From assembly GCA_024235215.1 (NCBI GenBank), contig JACKMU010000002.1:434001-498000 (forward strand): 64,000 bases of DNA, written 5' to 3'. The stretch's first letter is position 1; every line of letters starts with the position of its first letter. Of the stretch, positions 15,806 through 25,724 are shown piece after piece. A program made the translations under genes and the position numbers. The stretch comes from Chromatiaceae bacterium. Its GTDB lineage: Bacteria; Pseudomonadota; Gammaproteobacteria; Chromatiales; Chromatiaceae. The notes under the pieces are model-generated. The model saw nothing but the letters and a program-made list of their open reading frames with translations, did no database searches and had not been told where the DNA came from.

Positions 15806-17509
15806 TTACCTATTCTGACGCATCACTCCTCCTAAGCTGGGGTCACCGCTGCCACGCGCGAATATCTCGGACAGATAGGTGGGGGCTGTCTCTCCAAGCA
15901 GTTGATAGAGGTAGGTCAGCTGCAAGCGGAAGAGCCGTTCAAAATCGCTGACGGTATCGCCCGGGTTGTAGTCACCAAACCACCAGAACCAGTCCGACCC
16001 TTCGCATCTGGCCAGTTGGATAGCAGCCCTCTGCTGCTGCTCCTCACCCAGCCGGTTCTCTGCAATCACCCGGTCGTAGACTACTTTGGCATCGACCAGC
16101 ATCTCCCACCCCCGGTTCTTGTCCGGGTCACCGATCCAGGTGGAGAAAGTCCCGTAGACCCAACTCCCGGCAACCAGACTCGGCAGGCTGTGGACGGGTG
16201 CCGTCTGCTGTTTCACGCAATCTGAAAAGGTGGTCAACTCCAGATTGGGGTGTCCGGCCAGCTTTTCGTAGAGCGTGGTCAGAAAAAAGCAGCCATTGCG
16301 CGGGTAGTATTCCCAGGCGTTCTCGCCATCCATGATAATCGAAACTACCCGGTTTGGTTCACCCCGGGTCACCTCGGCAATCGTCTCCAGGTGCTGCAAC
16401 AGATTAGCCACTGCATCATCCGCATGCCAGTCGGCATAGGTGAAGCCTATCAGGTCGGAAAGCCCGTCATCACGGAAAAATGCACACAGTGAGCTATCCT
16501 CCAGACGGTAAGGTTTATGCACCCAGCTCACCGGTAACGGCTCTCCTCCACTGGCAGCAGAGAGACTGTTATGCAGCACCTGCTGTCCACTGGCAGTCCA
16601 TTGGAACCCCTCCTCCTCCAGCAGCCGCAGGGTCTCGCTGCTGACCCCACCCTCCGATGGCCAACAACCAAGTGGCGCGAATCCAAAATGGCGTTTGAAT
16701 ACTTCTATTCCCTTGCGGATATGCCAACGGGCACGCGGCTCGCCGCCGGGATACTCGATCGCTTTCGGCATGGTGATCTCTGGCATGGCTTCGCGCGCAG
16801 TCTCCATGTCCAGCAACAACGGCACGATAGGATGCGCGTAGGGAGTTACCGACAGCTCGACCCTGCCGTCATCCGCCAACTTGCGGTAGCGTTCGATGGT
16901 ACCTCCGACAAGATCGCTGATCGCAGTGACCAGGCTGCGTCGGTCGTCCATGGTGAAGCCGATGCGTTTCTTTTCCAGGGACTTGATGCGTATGTCATTG
17001 CTGCGGGCATACTCACCCATCCAGGCAAGGTGGTACCAGACCAGCAGATCGGCCAGAAACTGATCGTTCAGGTACATCAGCGACTCTTCGTGGTCGTCGA
17101 CTGTTTTTGCCAGACTGATCAGGCGATGAAATGTCCGGAAACGATTCACCAGGTGCTTCTCGTTAGCCCGCTGACAGGCTCTGACGATCTCCCGGCGTGC
17201 GTCGAGGTCCAGCGGAATTCCGGGCCCCGCCAGTGCAGCCAGAAGCGGATCACGGATCAGGACGCCCCGCTCCAGCCAGTTCTTTATCTGCGACGAATAG
17301 TCGTCCAGCTGCTCCAGCAGGACCGGGGCAAAATTGACGACCGCACGTGCATTGGGAATCTGTTCGAGATGGCATGCCATATCGATGTAATCCTTGATGG
17401 CATGGAGATATACCCAGGGGAGCTGAAAATCACCCTGCTCCGGACCGCGGTAATCGGGCTGGTGCATATGCCAGCAGAGCACCACTTTCAATCTGTTTTT
17501 ATCTGACAT
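15806..17509 (-). CDS. Glycoside hydrolase family 57 amylase/glucanotransferase-type enzyme
   Basis: A 567-residue GH57 protein, the family of retaining alpha-amylases, amylopullulanases and some branching enzymes. It begins with the signature VVLCWHMHQPDYRG. The probable nucleophile is E286 in CWPSEGGVS and the acid/base D394 in IIMDGENAWEYY. WSWVYGTFSTW-like and FWWFGDYNPG segments toward the C-terminus match the group often found beside glgC in proteobacteria. It probably acts on glycogen or maltodextrin in the cytoplasm (no signal peptide). Its start overlaps the end of glgC by 11 bp. A GH13 branching enzyme is encoded next door, so debranching or amylase action is more likely than branching. 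Confidence 0.9.
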   Translation of the reverse strand: MSDKNRLKVVLCWHMHQPDYRGPEQGDFQLPWVYLHAIKDYIDMACHLEQIPNARAVVNFAPVLLEQLDDYSSQIKNWLERGVLIRDPLLAALAGPGIPLDLDARREIVRACQRANEKHLVNRFRTFHRLISLAKTVDDHEESLMYLNDQFLADLLVWYHLAWMGEYARSNDIRIKSLEKKRIGFTMDDRRSLVTAISDLVGGTIERYRKLADDGRVELSVTPYAHPIVPLLLDMETAREAMPEITMPKAIEYPGGEPRARWHIRKGIEVFKRHFGFAPLGCWPSEGGVSSETLRLLEEEGFQWTASGQQVLHNSLSAASGGEPLPVSWVHKPYRLEDSSLCAFFRDDGLSDLIGFTYADWHADDAVANLLQHLETIAEVTRGEPNRVVSIIMDGENAWEYYPRNGCFFLTTLYEKLAGHPNLELTTFSDCVKQQTAPVHSLPSLVAGSWVYGTFSTWIGDPDKNRGWEMLVDAKVVYDRVIAENRLGEEQQQRAAIQLARCEGSDWFWWFGDYNPGDTVSDFERLFRLQLTYLYQLLGETAPTYLSEIFARGSGDPSLGGVMRQNR

Positions 17510-18770
17510 AGTTCAAAACCTGTCCGAGCATGTCCGGCGTGACCAACGCAATACCCCCTCTGGAAACATAGAAGCGTTTGGCATCGGCCTCCGGATCCTC
17601 TCCGATCACCGTGCCAGAGGGAATCTGACAACCGTGGTCGATTATCGCCTTGGATATACGGCAGTTTCTGCCGACGTCAACATCCGGCAGGATGACCGAG
17701 TCTTCGATCGTTGAGTAGGAGTTGATTCTGACGTTGGAAAAGAGCAGCGAGTGGCGAACCGTAGAGCCGGATATGATACAACCACCGGAGACCATCGAAT
17801 CCACCGCCATACCCCGGCGTTCGTCATCGTCGAAGATGAACTTGGCCGGAGGAAGCTGTTCCTGATAAGTCCAGATCGGCCAGGTCTTGTCGTAAAGATT
17901 CAACTCAGGCGTCACACCGATAAGCTCCAGATTCGCTTTCCAGAAGGCATCGACCGTACCCACATCCCGCCAATAGGCCTGCTTCCCACTCTTAGGGTCT
18001 CTGAATGAGTAAGCCATCACCCGGTACTTGTCGAGCACCGAAGGGATTATATCCTTACCAAAATCGTGCGTTGAGTTGGGCGTGTCCGCATCCTTGATCA
18101 GTTGCTCGAACAGAAAGCCCCGATTGAACACGTAGATACCCATCGACGCCAAGGCAACCCCGTCCCTGCCCGGAATCGATTTCGGATTCTGCGGTTTTTC
18201 TGCAAACTCCCTGATCCGGTTGGACTCGTCGACCGCCATCACACCATACTCCTTGGCGGTTTCCAGATTCACCTCGATACAACCGACGGTCATATCGGCA
18301 CCACTCGCGACATGTTCGGCCACCATGGTGCCATAATCCATCCGGTAGATGTGGTCACCGGCCAGTATCAGCACGTAATCCGGATTGTGATTACGCAGAA
18401 TATCGAGATTCTGATAGATCGCATCGGCGGTTCCCGTGTACCAGTTGTTCTCGATACGTTGCTGCGCCGGAAGTATCTCCACAAACTCACCGAATTCACC
18501 ACGCAGAAAGCTCCATCCGCGCTGCAAATGGAGTATCAGTGAGTGAGCCTTGTACTGAGTGAGGACACCGATCTGGCGGATACCCGAATTGATACAGTTC
18601 GACAGAGGAAAATCGATGATTTTAAACTTGCCCCCAAACGGTATCGAAGGTTTGGTGCGCCACATGGTCAGATGCCGCAAGCGCGATCCCCGGCCTCCCG
18701 CCAAAATCAATGCCAAGGTGTTCTTGGTCAACCGGCTTACAAAACGCGGGTCCTGATTTTCCTTTACCAT
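17499..18770 (-). CDS. glgC: Glucose-1-phosphate adenylyltransferase
   Basis: ADP-glucose pyrophosphorylase (423 residues) makes the glucosyl donor for GlgA and is the regulated step of glycogen synthesis. It shows LILAGGRGSRLRHLT, KPSIPFGGKFKIIDFPLSNC, WYTGTADAIYQN, LAGDHIYRMDY, IREFAEKP and YWRDVGTVDAF in order, then left-handed beta-helix repeats (GCIISGSTVRHSLL, IEDSVILPDVDVG). The ATG at 18770 is preferred over a TTG six codons upstream because GGGAGA lies seven bases ahead of it. It diverges from glgB across a 170-bp region and leads the leftward glgC-GH57-malQ-galU series. Confidence 0.95.
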   Translation of the reverse strand: MVKENQDPRFVSRLTKNTLALILAGGRGSRLRHLTMWRTKPSIPFGGKFKIIDFPLSNCINSGIRQIGVLTQYKAHSLILHLQRGWSFLRGEFGEFVEILPAQQRIENNWYTGTADAIYQNLDILRNHNPDYVLILAGDHIYRMDYGTMVAEHVASGADMTVGCIEVNLETAKEYGVMAVDESNRIREFAEKPQNPKSIPGRDGVALASMGIYVFNRGFLFEQLIKDADTPNSTHDFGKDIIPSVLDKYRVMAYSFRDPKSGKQAYWRDVGTVDAFWKANLELIGVTPELNLYDKTWPIWTYQEQLPPAKFIFDDDERRGMAVDSMVSGGCIISGSTVRHSLLFSNVRINSYSTIEDSVILPDVDVGRNCRISKAIIDHGCQIPSGTVIGEDPEADAKRFYVSRGGIALVTPDMLGQVLNYVR

Positions 18771-18940
18771 TTTAATCTCCCAGACCAACCCAGTAGTGAA
18801 TTAATTTCCGGAAATTGTCCGAACGCCGGCTACCGGCTATATGCTAACATAGCTTTCAGTATCACCTTTGTGCGTTAACGTAATATTAACCTCATAGGTC
18901 CCAACCTGGATTTCAACAACTAAAGTATCCCGAGCACCTC

Positions 18941-21121
18941 ATGGAAAAGCAGCATTTAGAAGAGCCTCTGATACGTATCATCGAATCCCGTCACCACGAC
19001 CCGTTTGAAGTACTGGGGAAACATATCCTCGGAGAACATGCACTGATCCGTGTTTTTCTGCCGCTCGCGGAGAGTGCCACCATCGTCGAAACAGCGCAGC
19101 CAATGAAGCGGACCGAAGGCACCGATTTCTTCGAATGGTACGGTGCATCCAATCAGGTACCCGAGCGCTACAGCATCGCATGGACCGACCGTCGCGGCCG
19201 TCAACACTGCACGCACGACCCTTACTGTTTTCCCAGGCAGTTGGAGGATTTCGACCTCCATCTGTTGAGTCAGGGTAAACACTGGCATGCCTACAAGTTC
19301 CTTGGTGCGCATCCACACAACGCAGATGGTGTGACCGGGGTACTCTTCGCCGTTTGGGCCCCAAACGCGGAGCGGGTCAGCGTGATCGGTGACTTCAACA
19401 ACTGGGACGGCCGTGTTCATCCCATGCGCAACCGCGGCAGCTCCGGTGTCTGGGAGCTGTTTATTCCAGCTGCAGCGCCCGGTCATCTCTACCGCTTCGA
19501 GATACGCTCGCGCCGGGGCGAGGTGCTGGTAAAAAACGACCCCTATGGCACCTGGTTCCAGAAACGGCCACAGAACTCCGGCATCATCGCCGCAGTGTCA
19601 CAATACGTCTGGAGTGACCAGCAGTGGATGGAAGGGCGCACAGATAAAGACTGGCAGCGATCGCCGATGTCTGTCTACGAAGTCCACCTCGGTTCCTGGC
19701 AGCGAGGGGAGCATGGTGAATTCCTCAACTACCGCGAAATCGCGCATCGACTCGCCGGCTATATGCTGGAACTCGGCTTCACGCACATTGAGCTGCTGCC
19801 AATCACCGAACACCCCTTCGATGCATCCTGGGGCTACCAGACGACCGGTTACTTTGCTCCCACCAGCCGCTTCGGTGATGCTGAAGACTTTCGCTATTTC
19901 GTCGACCACCTGCACCAGCGTGGCATCGGAGTGATTCTGGACTGGGTTCCAGCCCACTTTCCCAAAGACAGCCATGCACTGGCGCGCTTTGACGGCAGCG
20001 CCCTCTACGAACACGAGGATCCGCGCAAGGGGGAACACCGGGACTGGGGCACACTGATATTCAACTACGGCCGCGCTGAAGTGAGCAATTTTCTGCTTGC
20101 CAGCGCCATCTACTGGCTCGAAGAGTTCCACCTCGACGGGTTGCGGGTAGACGCCGTCGCCTCGATGCTCTACCTCGACTACTCGCGCTCGGCCGGTGAC
20201 TGGGTACCGAACAAATATGGCGGACGGGAAAACCTGGAAGCAGTCGATTTCCTGCGTCACTTGAACAGCGTCACACACGAGCAGTTCCCCGGCACACTCA
20301 TCGTCGCGGAAGAGTCCACCGCCTGGCCACAGGTGTCCCGGCCGACCTGGCTGGGAGGATTGGGGTTCAGCATGAAATGGAACATGGGCTGGATGCATGA
20401 CACGCTCTCCTACATGTCCAAAGATCCGGTCTATCGCCACTATCACCACGAGCTGCTCACATTCGGTCTGCTCTACAGTTTCACCGAAAACTTTGTACTC
20501 CCCTTTTCCCACGATGAAGTGGTCCACGGCAAGCGGTCGATGTTGGATAAAATGGCCGGAGACGAGTGGCAGCGTTTCGCAGGTCTGCGACTGCTGTATG
20601 GCTATCTCTTCACCTATCCTGGAAAAAAACTGCTGTTCATGGGCAATGAGTTTGCCCAGGGACGCGAGTGGAACGAAGCAACGCAACTGGACTGGTACCT
20701 GATGGCCTATCCCCAGCATCAGGGCATGCGCGCGCTGATCAGTCAGCTCAACCGCCTCTACCGGGAAGTGCCGGCATTGCATGAATTGGACTTCGAGTCA
20801 GGGGGTTTCGAGTGGATCGACTGTCATGATGCCAGTCAATCTGTGCTGAGCTATCTACGCTGGGCGCGGGACGGTAGTTTCGTGGTGGTGGTATTGAACT
20901 TCACTCCGGTACCACGCCAGAATTATCGGATCGGGGTACCCAAAGGGGGGCCGATGCGGGAAGTGTTCAATTCCGACTCGGCATTCTATAACGGCAGCAA
21001 CATGGGGAATGACGGTGTGGTACAGACCGAGGAGGTGAGTTGGATGGGGCACAAACAATCGGTTGTACTGACTCTCCCACCACTGGGCATGCTGATTCTG
21101 CATCCCCAGCAGGAGTCCTGA
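18941..21121 (+). CDS. glgB: 1,4-alpha-glucan branching enzyme (GH13)
   Basis: GlgB introduces alpha-1,6 branches in glycogen. The protein is 726 residues, the full proteobacterial length, with N-terminal N1/CBM48 modules (NADGVTGVLFAVWAPNAERVS) and a GH13 barrel. Catalytic residues are visible: nucleophile D404 in GLRVDAVASMLYLDY and acid/base E457 in VAEESTAWP, with HDEVVHGKRSM supplying the transition-state aspartate. It is divergently transcribed from glgC. The shared 170-bp spacer is AT-rich and is the natural place for promoters of both genes, though I could not pick out a confident -35/-10 pair. Confidence 0.96.
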   Translation: MEKQHLEEPLIRIIESRHHDPFEVLGKHILGEHALIRVFLPLAESATIVETAQPMKRTEGTDFFEWYGASNQVPERYSIAWTDRRGRQHCTHDPYCFPRQLEDFDLHLLSQGKHWHAYKFLGAHPHNADGVTGVLFAVWAPNAERVSVIGDFNNWDGRVHPMRNRGSSGVWELFIPAAAPGHLYRFEIRSRRGEVLVKNDPYGTWFQKRPQNSGIIAAVSQYVWSDQQWMEGRTDKDWQRSPMSVYEVHLGSWQRGEHGEFLNYREIAHRLAGYMLELGFTHIELLPITEHPFDASWGYQTTGYFAPTSRFGDAEDFRYFVDHLHQRGIGVILDWVPAHFPKDSHALARFDGSALYEHEDPRKGEHRDWGTLIFNYGRAEVSNFLLASAIYWLEEFHLDGLRVDAVASMLYLDYSRSAGDWVPNKYGGRENLEAVDFLRHLNSVTHEQFPGTLIVAEESTAWPQVSRPTWLGGLGFSMKWNMGWMHDTLSYMSKDPVYRHYHHELLTFGLLYSFTENFVLPFSHDEVVHGKRSMLDKMAGDEWQRFAGLRLLYGYLFTYPGKKLLFMGNEFAQGREWNEATQLDWYLMAYPQHQGMRALISQLNRLYREVPALHELDFESGGFEWIDCHDASQSVLSYLRWARDGSFVVVVLNFTPVPRQNYRIGVPKGGPMREVFNSDSAFYNGSNMGNDGVVQTEEVSWMGHKQSVVLTLPPLGMLILHPQQES

Positions 21122-21159
21122 ACCAGCGCTCCCAGGAGGAATGCCGCTTGATTGCTGTC

Positions 21160-21184
21160 TGGCATCCTAGCTAACCGGATGCCA
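21160..21184. terminator. Possible hairpin after glgB
   Basis: An 8-bp perfect stem (TGGCATCC at 21160-21167, GGATGCCA at 21177-21184) with a 9-base loop lies 39 bp after the glgB stop, between convergent glgB and pgi. There is no T-tract, so it is at best a weak or factor-dependent terminator. Confidence 0.35.
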
Positions 21185-21285
21185 TCGGCACAAGGTCTGT
21201 AGAACGGTTACGCCGACGCGCTGACTGAGGTCAAGGTTGCTACGATTTCCTGGCCATTTGACCGGGTTGGTTCAGGATGCACGGC

Positions 21286-22935
21286 TCAATACATTTTTCT
21301 CTGCTGCTTGAAGTGGGTGATCAACCCCCGGGTTGAGGCGTCATGTTCACCTACCGCACTCCCTTCGTTGAGCTCACCGAGCACCACGCCAGCAAGTTGC
21401 TTGCCCAGCTCCACGCCCCACTGATCGAACGAGTTGATCTGCCAGATTATCCCCTGGACAAAGATTTTGTGCTCGTAAAGTGCAATCAATGAGCCAAGGC
21501 GTCTGGGTGTCAGCCGGTCGATCAGCAGTGTGTTGGTTGGCCGGTTGCCTGGAAACACTTTGTGTGGTAACAGGTTTGCCAACGCTTGGCCGACGAGACC
21601 GGCAGCTGCCAGTTCCGCCTGCGCCTCCTCCTCGGTGCGGCCTTTCATCAACGCTTCGGTCTGCGCAAAGAAATTCGCCATCAGCTTGAGGTGCTGATCA
21701 CCGAGTTCGTTGTGGCTGTGAACAGAGGCGATGAAATCGCTGGTGACCAGCTGGGTACCCTGATGAATCAACTGGTAAAAGGCGTGCTGTCCATCGGTTC
21801 CGGCCGCACCCCAGACCACTGGTCCGGTGCTGTACTCCAACCGCTTGCCGTTGCGCGACACCCCTTTGCCATTACTCTCCATATCGGCCTGTTGCAGATA
21901 GGCCGGCAGATGGCGCAGATATTGATCGTAAGGGAGAATCGCATGGGTGCGCACACCGCCGAAATTGTGATACCAGACCCCCAGCAGTGCCAGGATGACC
22001 GGCATGTTCGCGGTGAGATCGCTGTCACGGAAATGCAGGTCCATCTCGTGAGCTCCCTCCAGCAGCTCGATGAAACCAGGCATACCGATGGCCAGCGCTA
22101 TCGGCAGACCAATCGCGGACCAGAGCGAATAACGTCCTCCGACCCAGTCCCAGAAACCGAACATGTTACTGGTGTCGATACCAAAAGCCGCCACTTCCGC
22201 TGCATTGGTCGAAACCGCGACGAAATGGCGAGCCACCGCCTGTTCATCCTGCAGCGCCTGGAGAATCCAGCGCCTGGCCGCGTGCGCATTTGCCAGCGTC
22301 TCCTGGGTGGTAAAGGTCTTGGAGGCAACGATAAAGAGCGTCGTTTCCGGATTGAGCGGTTGCAATGTCTCAACCAGATGGGTCGGATCCACGTTGGATA
22401 CGAAGTGCACCGAAAATCCCGGCTGCTGATAATGCTTGAGCGCTTCGGCCACCATGAGCGGGCCGAGATTGGAGCCGCCGATACCGATATTCACCACATC
22501 TGTAATACGGCGGCCGGTAAAGCCAAGCCAACCGCCGTCGCGCACCGCACTGGAGAATTTCTCCATCCGTGCCAGTACCGTGCGTACAGCCGGCATCACA
22601 TCCACACCATCCAGCAGGATCGGTTGAGAAGAGCGGTTGCGCAACGCCACGTGGAGCACCGCTCGTCCTTCGGTGTTGTTGATGCGCTCCCCACCGAACA
22701 TCCCTCCGATCCACTTTTTCAGTTCGGCTCGCTCAGCCAGCGCCAGCAGTAGCGCCATGGTTTCACTGGATGCACGGTTTTTCGAGTAATCGAGCAACAT
22801 ACCGCATGCCTGCAGCGACATCCGCGCATATCGCTGCGGTTCAGCAGCAAACATCTCCCGCATATGGCGTGGCTCAAGATCCGACCAGTGCCGCTCCAGA
22901 GCCAGCCACTCACTACTCTCATGTATACTCTTCAA
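21286..22935 (-). CDS. pgi: Glucose-6-phosphate isomerase
   Basis: Pgi interconverts glucose 6-phosphate and fructose 6-phosphate, linking central metabolism to the glycogen genes on both sides. Family blocks include GFTGRRITDVVNIGIGGSNLGP, VSNVDPTHL, FIVASKTFTTQETLANA, DWVGGRYSLWSAIGLP, QQADMESNGK (with the catalytic glutamate region) and SFDQWGVELGKQLA with the C-terminal lysine. The TTG at 22935 is chosen because TAAGG stands nine bases upstream and the resulting 549 residues equal the usual length. Another TTG nine codons earlier is possible. It diverges from glgA. Confidence 0.95.
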   Translation of the reverse strand: MKSIHESSEWLALERHWSDLEPRHMREMFAAEPQRYARMSLQACGMLLDYSKNRASSETMALLLALAERAELKKWIGGMFGGERINNTEGRAVLHVALRNRSSQPILLDGVDVMPAVRTVLARMEKFSSAVRDGGWLGFTGRRITDVVNIGIGGSNLGPLMVAEALKHYQQPGFSVHFVSNVDPTHLVETLQPLNPETTLFIVASKTFTTQETLANAHAARRWILQALQDEQAVARHFVAVSTNAAEVAAFGIDTSNMFGFWDWVGGRYSLWSAIGLPIALAIGMPGFIELLEGAHEMDLHFRDSDLTANMPVILALLGVWYHNFGGVRTHAILPYDQYLRHLPAYLQQADMESNGKGVSRNGKRLEYSTGPVVWGAAGTDGQHAFYQLIHQGTQLVTSDFIASVHSHNELGDQHLKLMANFFAQTEALMKGRTEEEAQAELAAAGLVGQALANLLPHKVFPGNRPTNTLLIDRLTPRRLGSLIALYEHKIFVQGIIWQINSFDQWGVELGKQLAGVVLGELNEGSAVGEHDASTRGLITHFKQQRKMY

Positions 22936-23353
22936 TGGTATCGACCTTAATTCGCCAATCAATGCAACACTTGGAAACGCCTGCCCGACGTTCTCAGCAG
23001 ATGAAAATCAAAAAGCATATCTCTATTATCTCAAAATTCGTTCGTGTCATGTGATCGATAATGTCTGTGCATCCCTGCACCGGAGGCGTTGATCAAATCA
23101 GCATTTCCCCAGGGATCACAAATTGTCCCAAACGCCCCGCTGGTTGAAACCGACCGGTCACCCGACCACTACCCACCCCTGCCCGCACGGAAACGAATGG
23201 AATCCACTCTTTCCGTTGCGCCACACTATTCCAACGACAGCGGTTTTCCGTTAGGCTTCGTACGCAGATTAGCATAATCCAGTTTCATTACACGGCCGTG
23301 GCAAACATTCCAATGCGGAGATTTGCTGTCCACTCCACCAGCACCCGAACATC
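22936..23353. other. Divergent intergenic region pgi/glgA
   Basis: About 420 bp between the starts of pgi and glgA. It should contain both promoters. I see no recognisable protein, repeat or RNA in it, and no convincing promoter match. Confidence 0.5.
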
Positions 23354-24865
23354 ATGAAGAGTCGTACCACACCTCGTTTGAATCTGCTGTTTGCCAGCAG
23401 TGAAGCACAACCATTGATCAAGACCGGGGGATTGGCGGATGTTGCAGGGAGCCTTCCGCTCGCGCTGTCACAGCTGGGACATGACGTACGCCTGGTACTG
23501 CCGGCTTATCCCCAAGCGGTGAACCGGGCGATCCCGCTGACTACCGCGGCAACGCTGGAACTTCCCGGATATGATGGAAGCGTGAGGATTCTCGAAGGTC
23601 GGCTGAAAGACAGTGTACCGCTGTACCTGATCGATGCCCCGGGTCTGCTGGATCGTCCCGGCAATCCATACACCGACGCCAGCGGCTCCGATTGGAGAGA
23701 CAACGCGCAACGGTTTGCACTTTTTTGCCATGCGATCGTGGTCATTGCACTCAATCGTGCCGGGCTCAGCTGGCGGCCGGACCTGGTGCACTGCAATGAT
23801 TGGCAGACCGGTTTGGTTCCCGCACTGCTCGCCTCCGAGGACAGTCGACCCGCTTCGGTCTTCACTATCCATAATCTTGCCTATCAGGGCGTCTTCAACC
23901 GGACCACTTTTGACCAGTTGGAGTTGCCTAATGCGCTCTGGAGCCACCAGGGACTGGAATTTCACGATAACTTCTCCTTCATAAAAGGGGGCTTGGCCTT
24001 TGCCGACTGGATCACTACGGTAAGCCCAACCTATGCACGGGAGATCCTGGCATCAGCGCTTGGATACGGACTGGAGGGTTTGCTGCAGCATCGATCAGAG
24101 CGGTTGGAGGGGGTACTGAACGGTATAGACTACAGTGTATGGGACCCGGCTTCCGATCCGGCAATACCGCAGCACTACGATGCCGCTACCTTCAGCCTGA
24201 AAAAAATCAATAAGTTACATCTGCAGCGTGAAGTCGGCCTGCCAGAAAATGAGCATGCCCTGCTCTTCGGACACATCGGCCGGCTGGTAGCACAGAAAGG
24301 CGTCGATCTCATCCTGCAGATACTCCCCGGCCTGCTGCGGCTGGCGGATACCCAGCTGATCATTCTGGGATCAGGAGATCCCGGACTGGAGCGTTTTCTG
24401 CGGCAGGAGTGCGGCAAACATCCCGACAAGATCGCAACAGTCATCGGTTACGACGAGCCACTCGCCCACCGCATAGAAGCCGGCTGCGATCTGTTTCTGA
24501 TGCCCTCCCGTTTTGAGCCTTGCGGCCTCAATCAGCTCTATAGCCTGCGCTATGGGACCGTGCCTATCGTGCACCGCACCGGCGGACTGGCCGACACGGT
24601 CATCAACGCAACGCCACGTAATCTGCTCAACGGCAGCGCCACGGGCTTCGTGTTTGACCGACCCGATGTGGAGTCACTCTGGCGCACCATCGATAGTGCG
24701 ATCGACTTTCATAAAAGACCGGAAATCTGGTGGCAGAAACTGGCCATCAACGGCATGCAGCAGGATTACAGCTGGGACCGCAGCGCTCAGCACTATGTCG
24801 AGATCTATCAGAAAGCGATCGACCACCCGGCACCCAATCCACTGGCCAAGCGTACACCGCGCTAG
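23354..24865 (+). CDS. glgA: Glycogen synthase (ADP-glucose)
   Basis: A GT5 starch/glycogen synthase of 503 residues that adds glucose from ADP-glucose to the non-reducing ends of glycogen. The ADP-glucose-binding signature KTGGLADV begins at residue 23, and the second half has the GT-B C-terminal domain with GRLVAQKGVDL, RFEPCGLNQLYSLRYGTVPIVHRTGGLADTV, the family's substrate-binding loop. Together with glgC (supply), glgB (branching), the GH57 enzyme and malQ it completes a glycogen route within 11 kb. The ATG lacks a strong ribosome-binding site. Confidence 0.96.
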   Translation: MKSRTTPRLNLLFASSEAQPLIKTGGLADVAGSLPLALSQLGHDVRLVLPAYPQAVNRAIPLTTAATLELPGYDGSVRILEGRLKDSVPLYLIDAPGLLDRPGNPYTDASGSDWRDNAQRFALFCHAIVVIALNRAGLSWRPDLVHCNDWQTGLVPALLASEDSRPASVFTIHNLAYQGVFNRTTFDQLELPNALWSHQGLEFHDNFSFIKGGLAFADWITTVSPTYAREILASALGYGLEGLLQHRSERLEGVLNGIDYSVWDPASDPAIPQHYDAATFSLKKINKLHLQREVGLPENEHALLFGHIGRLVAQKGVDLILQILPGLLRLADTQLIILGSGDPGLERFLRQECGKHPDKIATVIGYDEPLAHRIEAGCDLFLMPSRFEPCGLNQLYSLRYGTVPIVHRTGGLADTVINATPRNLLNGSATGFVFDRPDVESLWRTIDSAIDFHKRPEIWWQKLAINGMQQDYSWDRSAQHYVEIYQKAIDHPAPNPLAKRTPR

Positions 24866-24875
24866 CAAACGAAGC

Positions 24876-25724
24876 TCACAGCGTCACTGTCCGGTTGTCG
24901 ATCAGGCGGGCGCTGCCGAGATAAGCCGCTACCAGAATCACCAGCTCCTTATCATCACCCCCCGGTGGCAGCAGATCCTCAACCCGCCGGATCTGGAAAT
25001 AGTCCGGCCGCAGCCCGGCATCCTGCAACGCTCGACCGGCACTGCTCTCCAGCGCAGCGTAATCACGCTCCCCAGCGCGCAATCGCTCAGCGATCCGGCT
25101 CATGACAGCATAGATCGCCGGTGCCACGGCACGCTGTTCCGGAGTGAGATAACCGTTACGCGAGCTCATGGCCAGCCCGTCCGGCTCGCGCACCGTGGCC
25201 ATGCCCACTATCTCCACCGGGATCTGCAGATCCTCCACCATGCGCCGAATCACCAGCAACTGCTGGAAATCCTTCTCCCCGAACACCGCGACATCCGGCT
25301 GGGTCATGTTGAACAACTTGCAGACCACCGTGGCGACACCAACGAAATGTCCCGGCCGGGTTTGGCCGCAAAGGATATTGGAGAGTCCGGGGACTTCCAC
25401 CCGCGTCTGCTCCTCTTGTGCCCGTGGATAGACCTCGGCGACACTAGGTGCAAACACCAGATCGGTGGGGTACTCCGCCAGTTTACGCCTGTCCTCATCC
25501 AAGGTACGCGGATAGCTTGCGAAATCCTCGCCTGCACCAAACTGCAGCGGATTGACGAAAATAGTGACGATCACCCGATCGGCGAGCATTTTCGCTCGCT
25601 CTACCAGGCGTAGATGACCCACATGCAGATTGCCCATGGTGGGAACCAACGCAATGCGCTGTCCCGCCAGGCGCCAGCTGGATAACTGCCGGCGCAGTTG
25701 ATCGACTTTGTGCAGCGTGATCAT
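24876..25724 (-). CDS. panC: Pantothenate synthetase
   Basis: PanC joins pantoate and beta-alanine with ATP to form pantothenate. The protein has 282 residues, the usual size. VPTMGNLHVGHLRLVERA holds the HxGH nucleotide signature, followed by VTIFVNPLQFG, FGEKDFQQLLVIRRM, PDGLAMSSRNGYL with the KMSKS-like SSRN loop, and the C-terminal beta-hairpin domain. The start ATG overlaps the panB stop by four bases (ATGA), so the two are translationally coupled. Confidence 0.96.
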   Translation of the reverse strand: MITLHKVDQLRRQLSSWRLAGQRIALVPTMGNLHVGHLRLVERAKMLADRVIVTIFVNPLQFGAGEDFASYPRTLDEDRRKLAEYPTDLVFAPSVAEVYPRAQEEQTRVEVPGLSNILCGQTRPGHFVGVATVVCKLFNMTQPDVAVFGEKDFQQLLVIRRMVEDLQIPVEIVGMATVREPDGLAMSSRNGYLTPEQRAVAPAIYAVMSRIAERLRAGERDYAALESSAGRALQDAGLRPDYFQIRRVEDLLPPGGDDKELVILVAAYLGSARLIDNRTVTL

